Assembly (NCBI GenBank): GCA_964353865.1
Contig: CAYGXJ010000050.1
Coordinates: forward strand, 1 to 25,747
DNA length: 25,747 bases
Origin: RBG-16-64-43 sp964353865
GTDB lineage: Bacteria; Chloroflexota; Anaerolineae; Anaerolineales; RBG-16-64-43
Direction of reading: 5' to 3'
Part shown: piece after piece, positions 21,791 to 25,747 of the stretch
Layout: every line of letters begins with the position of its first letter
Position numbering within the stretch: position 1 is the stretch's first letter
Translations under genes and position numbers: made by a program
The notes under the pieces: model-generated
Databases searched by the model: none
Seen by the model: the letters and a program-made list of their open reading frames with translations, nothing else
Told to the model about the DNA's origin: nothing

Positions 21791-22822
21791 ATGACCCAAA
21801 GGACCAGCGTACTCATCACCGGTGCCAACGGCGAAGTGGGTCACGGGTTGATCGCCCATCTGAGCCGCGAGGCGCAGCTAGCCATCGTGGCCACCGACAT
21901 CCAACCCCTCGACCCGGCGCTGCAAGCCATTCCCCTGACGTTCGTGCAAGGCGATATTCTCGACCCGACGCTGCTCAAACAGCTCTTCGAAGGCCGCGCC
22001 TACCAAACGATCTTCCACCTGGCCTCGATCCTCTCCACCAAGGGCGAGCGCAGCCCGGAGCTGGCATTCCGCGTGAACGTCGACGGCACCTTTGCCCTGC
22101 TGATGCGCGCCGTGCAACAAGCGCGCGAGCAGCAGCGCACGATGAAATTCCTCTACCCCAGTTCGATCGCGGCCTACGGCCTGCCGGATGCGGACACCAA
22201 ACGCGCGGCGGGGCAGGTGACGGAGGACGCATGGTGCTTCCCGGCCACGATGTATGGTTGCAACAAGCTGGCGTGCGAGAGGCTGGGCACCTACTTCGCC
22301 CGTCACTACCGTCGGCTGGATGAGCCGCGGTCGAGCTACGGCCTCGACTTCCGTTCGGTGCGCTTCCCGGGATTGATCAGTGCGCAGACGGTGCCGACCG
22401 GCGGCACAAGCGACTACGGCCCCGAGATGCTACACCATGCAGCCCAGGGACTGGCCTACGATTGTTTCGTCCGCGAGGATGCCTGCCTGCCATTCATGGT
22501 CATGCCCGATGCCATCCGCGCGCTGCTCCTGTTGGAGGCCACCCCGCGCGAACGGTTGGGCCGCTTGGTCTACAACGTCTCGAGCTTCTCGCTCTCGGCC
22601 GGCGAGATCTATCACCTCACCCTGAAGGCCTTCTCGGCCGCGGAAGTGCGTTTCGTCCCGGATGTCAACCGCCAGGGTATCGTCGACTCCTGGCCCTGTG
22701 ATGTGGACGATACGGCGGCGCGCCGCGAGTGGGGCTGGTATCCGGAATTTGACCGGAGGCGCGCCTTCGACGACTATCTGATCCCGGCCATTCGCGAGCG
22801 CTACCGCGCCAGCGCCGGATAA
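21791..22822 (+). CDS. tdh: NAD-dependent L-threonine 3-dehydrogenase, SDR/epimerase type
   Basis: A 343-residue extended short-chain dehydrogenase. It matches the epimerase-like threonine dehydrogenases that oxidise L-threonine to 2-amino-3-ketobutyrate with NAD. The cofactor loop is GANGEVG (11-17). PSSIAAYG (123-130) supplies the catalytic Ser, and Y155-xxx-K159 in MYGCNKLACERL is the catalytic pair. FRSVRFPGLISAQTVPTGGTSDYG (188-210 region) and CLPFMVMPDAIRALL (232-246) separate this branch from UDP-sugar epimerases. A longer ORF begins at 21638, but GGAGAGAGG just before ATG 21791 and the TGANGEVG fold near the start decide for the short form. No ketobutyrate ligase (kbl) gene is adjacent. 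Confidence 0.83.
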   Translation: MTQRTSVLITGANGEVGHGLIAHLSREAQLAIVATDIQPLDPALQAIPLTFVQGDILDPTLLKQLFEGRAYQTIFHLASILSTKGERSPELAFRVNVDGTFALLMRAVQQAREQQRTMKFLYPSSIAAYGLPDADTKRAAGQVTEDAWCFPATMYGCNKLACERLGTYFARHYRRLDEPRSSYGLDFRSVRFPGLISAQTVPTGGTSDYGPEMLHHAAQGLAYDCFVREDACLPFMVMPDAIRALLLLEATPRERLGRLVYNVSSFSLSAGEIYHLTLKAFSAAEVRFVPDVNRQGIVDSWPCDVDDTAARREWGWYPEFDRRRAFDDYLIPAIRERYRASAG

Positions 22823-22955
22823 GCGCAAGTTCGGGCGCGCGCGAATCGCGCCGGCAACTAAACCACACCTGCATTTCCTTGGACCGTTCCGCTGCGGAGC
22901 GTGACGCCCCGCAGCCCTAACCGATGCGAGTCCCCTCTGCACGGAGGACATCCTC

Positions 22956-24404
22956 ATGGAAGCCAACGGCGGTCTCCGCATCAATCGCAGGGCCTTCGTT
23001 CAATCTCTGGCCATCCTGTTCGTGTTGATGATCTTGGCCGGCATTCTCACGCGCGTCATCCCCTCCGGCCAGTTCGCGCGCACAACGGCCGAGGGCCGGG
23101 AGTTGATTGTCCCCGGGTCGTTCGAATACACAGCGCGCCCTGCCTATGCCGTTTGGCGCTGGTTCACCGCGCCGTTCGAGGTGCCCTTCGCGCAAGGCGG
23201 GCTGACGGTCATTGTCATCATTGTCTTTATCCTGCTGGTCGGCGGCGCGTTTGCCGTGCTCGATAGCAGCGGGATCATCCGTGCCGCATTGGCCGGTTTG
23301 GTGAAGCGCTTCGGCGGGCGCAAGTACCTGCTCTTGATGCTCATCACCCTCTTCTTCATGGTGCTGGGTGCATTCTTTGGCATCTTCGAGGAGGTGGTGC
23401 CGCTCGTGCCAGTGATGGTGGCGCTTTCGTACTCGCTCGGCTGGGATGCCCTGGTGGGGCTTGGGATGAGCATTTTGGCAACCAACATGGGATTCTCGGC
23501 TGCGGTGGCCAACCCCTTCACGATTGGCGTCGCCCAAAAGCTGGCCGGGCTGCCGCTCTTCTCGGGTGCCGGGCTGCGCCTGGTGATCTTCGCCGTGGTG
23601 TACGCCATCCTGGTGGCCTTCCTGGCGGCGTACGCACGGCGCATCGAACGTGAACCGAGTGCTTCGCCACTGCACGGACAGGACGAGGCCGAACGCCGCA
23701 AGTATCTACTGCCGCTAGGGGAGACGATTGCCAGCAGCCCGCGCATGGGGAGGGCCATGGCGTGGTTCTTGGGAGCTACGGTGCTGATCCTGGTCGTCCT
23801 GGTCGCCAGCCCGATAGTGCCTGCGGTGTCCGACCTCGCGCTGCCGCTGGTGGGTGTTGTCTTTCTCATTGGCGGCGTGGGAGCGGGGTTGCTTTCGGGT
23901 GCGGGCGGGCGCAACGTGTTGACCGGGCTGGTCCGCGGTGTGGTGAGCATCTTGCCGGCCGTGCCGCTCATCCTGATGGCCGTATCCGTCAAGCACATCG
24001 TCGTGCAGGGCGGCATCATGGATACGATTCTGTTCGCCGCTTCGCGCCCCTTCGCAGCCGCCAGCCCGTTCCTGGCTGCACTGCTCATCTACGGCCTGGC
24101 CCTGATCATCGAGTTCTTTGTGGCCTCCGGCTCGGCCAAGGCGTTCCTCATGATGCCCATTCTGCTGCCGCTGGCGGACTTGATCGGGGTCACGCGCCAG
24201 GTGACGGTGACCGCTTACTGCTTTGGCGATGGATTCTCGAACCTCGTCTACCCAACCAATCCGGTCTTGCTGATCTGCCTGGGGTTGACAGTGGTCAGCT
24301 TCCCGAAGTGGCTGCGCTGGTCGCTGGGGTTGTGGATGTGGATACTCCTGGCTACCATCGGTTTCCTCGGGCTGGCGGTGGCGATCGGCTATGGCCCCTT
24401 CTAG
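22956..24404 (+). CDS. YfcC/DcuC-family transporter
   Basis: A 482-residue polytopic inner-membrane protein of the DcuC/YfcC family (C4-dicarboxylate anaerobic carrier-like; YfcC members are tied to amino acids or peptides). Visible family features are FGIFEEVVPLVPVMVALSYS (141-160), NMGFSAAVANPFTIGVAQ (177-194), a second half with IEFFVASGSAKAFLMMPILL-type sequence, and CFGDGFSNLVYPTNP near the end. GGAGG eight to twelve bases before ATG 22956 sets the start. The DUF2817 hydrolase gene begins 47 bases downstream and is probably in the same transcript, which suggests uptake of a peptide-like or N-acyl substrate that the hydrolase then cuts. That link is inference. Confidence 0.88.
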   Translation: MEANGGLRINRRAFVQSLAILFVLMILAGILTRVIPSGQFARTTAEGRELIVPGSFEYTARPAYAVWRWFTAPFEVPFAQGGLTVIVIIVFILLVGGAFAVLDSSGIIRAALAGLVKRFGGRKYLLLMLITLFFMVLGAFFGIFEEVVPLVPVMVALSYSLGWDALVGLGMSILATNMGFSAAVANPFTIGVAQKLAGLPLFSGAGLRLVIFAVVYAILVAFLAAYARRIEREPSASPLHGQDEAERRKYLLPLGETIASSPRMGRAMAWFLGATVLILVVLVASPIVPAVSDLALPLVGVVFLIGGVGAGLLSGAGGRNVLTGLVRGVVSILPAVPLILMAVSVKHIVVQGGIMDTILFAASRPFAAASPFLAALLIYGLALIIEFFVASGSAKAFLMMPILLPLADLIGVTRQVTVTAYCFGDGFSNLVYPTNPVLLICLGLTVVSFPKWLRWSLGLWMWILLATIGFLGLAVAIGYGPF

Positions 24405-24451
24405 CAGTGGTCTGAAGATACGCAGCTCATCAACCCGTTGCAGGGTGATCG

Positions 24452-25588
24452 ATGATGGGTGAACGGCCGCTTCCCTATGGTGGGGCGACATTCCATGTTG
24501 CGGATGCTCTCGACGCAATCCGGCGGCAATGGCCGGTTGCGAGGCTTGAGAGCCATGCTGTTGGCGCGGGCAAGGACTTGACCAGCGACGTGCTGTGGGC
24601 CGAACCGCAGCAACCTGAACAATGGCTTGTGCTCACCAGCGGGTTGCACGGCATCGAAGGCGGCCTTGGGGCGGTGATGCTCGACCTCTTCATGCGGGAA
24701 TTTGCGCCGCGACTCGACCCGCGCACGACGGGCATTGTGCTGGTGCATCCGGTCAACCCATGGGGCATGCGTTTTGGGCGCCGGACGAACGCGAGAGGGG
24801 TCGACCTCAACCGCAACTTCGTCTGGGACTCGACTGGCAGCACACCCTCCGACCGGTTGTATGACCGGCACTCCAACCCCGAGTACGAGGGACTTGGCCT
24901 TCTCAACCCGAGGCAGCCGGTACACAGCCTCGGGCGCAGCACACTCGAATTCGGCGCGGGGCTGGTTATGGGGCTGATGCGAATAGGGCCGCGGCGGCTG
25001 AGCCGCGCGACGCTGCTCGGCCAGTATGCCGACCCGCAGGGTGTGTACTTCGGCGGCCACCAGCGTCAGGAGGAGACGAAGCGGCTGGCTGAACTATTCG
25101 AGCGGGCGCTCGCGCGCTCAAACCGCGTTGTCTTGCTCGATATGCACAGCGGCTACGGACCGCGTTTTCAGATGAGTGTAGTGGCCTCACCGCTTGCGGC
25201 CGAGCCCGCGGCGGAGACCGCGCGGCGGATACGATACCCGCGCGTGGTCAAAGCCACGGGCGAGGAGTTCTACGCCATCAGCGGGGATATGATCGACTAC
25301 ATCTACAAGCTGCGCGAAGCGCACTATCCGGATCGGCACCTGTTCGCGGCTGCATTCGAGTTTGGCACATTCGGTGAGTCCTTCAGTGCTCTGCTGCGAA
25401 GCCTGCGAATCACCATCTTGGAGAATCAGGCTTACCTCAATGGAGCCTCCGATCCAGCCGGGCGCTGGATCGAGCGCGAGTGGCGCGAGTTGTACTATCC
25501 GAGCGAGGCACGCTGGTGGGGAAGCGCGCGCGCCGACGCGCGACATGCGTTCGAGGGCATCCTGCGGGCGGAGGGGATGTTAGCGTAA
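24452..25588 (+). CDS. DUF2817-type M14 zinc carboxypeptidase-like enzyme
   Basis: A 378-residue protein related to the M14 zinc carboxypeptidases through the DUF2817 branch. Zinc ligands are H66 and E69 in SGLHGIEG and H232 in LLDMHSGYG. VDLNRNF (117-123) holds the substrate-carboxylate arginine R121, and E303 in AAFEFGTFG is the likely general base. No signal peptide is present, so it acts in the cytoplasm on imported material. Two ATG codons in tandem at 24452 and 24455 share an AGGGTGAT ribosome site; the first is given. It follows the YfcC-type transporter and is closed by the terminator at 25622. It likely cleaves a C-terminal amino acid or an amide; the true substrate is unknown. Confidence 0.87.
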   Translation: MMGERPLPYGGATFHVADALDAIRRQWPVARLESHAVGAGKDLTSDVLWAEPQQPEQWLVLTSGLHGIEGGLGAVMLDLFMREFAPRLDPRTTGIVLVHPVNPWGMRFGRRTNARGVDLNRNFVWDSTGSTPSDRLYDRHSNPEYEGLGLLNPRQPVHSLGRSTLEFGAGLVMGLMRIGPRRLSRATLLGQYADPQGVYFGGHQRQEETKRLAELFERALARSNRVVLLDMHSGYGPRFQMSVVASPLAAEPAAETARRIRYPRVVKATGEEFYAISGDMIDYIYKLREAHYPDRHLFAAAFEFGTFGESFSALLRSLRITILENQAYLNGASDPAGRWIEREWRELYYPSEARWWGSARADARHAFEGILRAEGMLA

Positions 25589-25621
25589 GCACGGAGGCGA
25601 TGCAGGCGGCCACGATGCTCC

Positions 25622-25652
25622 GGTGACCCCGCATGGGGTTGCCCTTCTTTTT
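25622..25652 (+). terminator. Intrinsic terminator after the M14-like gene
   Basis: GGTGACCCC (25622-25630) pairs with GGGGTTGCC (25635-25643), including two G-U pairs, around loop GCAT. It is followed by CTTCTTTTT. This is the clearest terminator in the window and lies 34 bases after the stop codon. Confidence 0.85.
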
Positions 25653-25670
25653 GCGGTGCAAGGTCGTCCT

Positions 25671-25700
25671 TGAGCATTCTCCCATGGGGGAGGCTGCTCA
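25671..25700. other. Two-part hairpin at the window end
   Basis: TGAGCA (25671-25676) pairs with TGCTCA (25695-25700), and inside it CTCCC pairs with GGGAG around ATGG, with a two-by-two internal loop. It has no U-tract. The final stretch 25653-25747 holds nothing else I can identify; the next gene lies beyond the window. Confidence 0.4.
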
Positions 25701-25747
25701 GCACGCGACACCGCGGCACGAGGGAAGCTGTCGCCTCAAGGGCGTGG

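Noticed and set aside
20943..22851. Two copies of the odd palindrome GCGCGAATCGCGC, at 20943-20955 and 22839-22851
   Set aside because: Only 13 bases, GC-rich, and only two copies. Both follow stop codons, but chance is a sufficient explanation here.

Overview
The window is GC-rich and gene-dense. It looks like bacterial chromosome, probably from the Chloroflexota (Anaerolineae-like). That placement is an inference from three things: secreted proteins with a short Y/F-L/F-P-L/V-V type motif, a repeat-bearing fibre-like secreted protein, and dispersed intergenic repeats built on CACAGAG/CTCTGTG arms. I see no rRNA, tRNA, CRISPR array, transposase or phage gene.

Layout. 1-3720: end of an unidentified gene, an MFS transporter, a GNAT-fold protein and a ferritin, separated by copies of an imperfect inverted repeat. 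3785-8472 (minus strand): two gene pairs for secreted proteins. One is a fibre-like protein plus a small secreted protein; the other is a metzincin-like zinc protease plus a Cys-rich secreted protein of unknown function. 9117-16259 (plus): a carbohydrate block with a GH31 glycosidase, PIG-L deacetylase, second MFS transporter, GH4 NAD-dependent glycosidase and PfkB sugar kinase. 16425-16668 holds a frameshifted remnant of the C-terminal helical region of a large transcriptional regulator. 16772-20882: a one-carbon module with a corrinoid protein (minus), then divergently a class III aminotransferase, a pterin-dependent methyltransferase and a MetH-activation-like protein. 21332-25588: a 61-residue membrane protein, an SDR-type threonine dehydrogenase, a YfcC/DcuC-type transporter and a DUF2817 zinc carboxypeptidase-like enzyme, closed by an intrinsic terminator.

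The most interesting part is 16.7-20.9 kb. The corrinoid carrier, folate-side methyltransferase and activation protein correspond to three of the four modules of cobalamin-dependent methionine synthase, made as separate proteins, with no homocysteine module or other substrate methyltransferase nearby. The corrinoid gene and the aminotransferase are fired by back-to-back promoters that are almost the same sequence. Their -35 regions lie in an inverted repeat, and the corrinoid transcript should carry a leader of about 215 nt with a perfect 20-bp hairpin. Other points worth a look are the dispersed repeat family, the short hydrophobic motif shared by three unrelated secreted proteins, and a palindrome cluster downstream of a good promoter with no gene directly after it.
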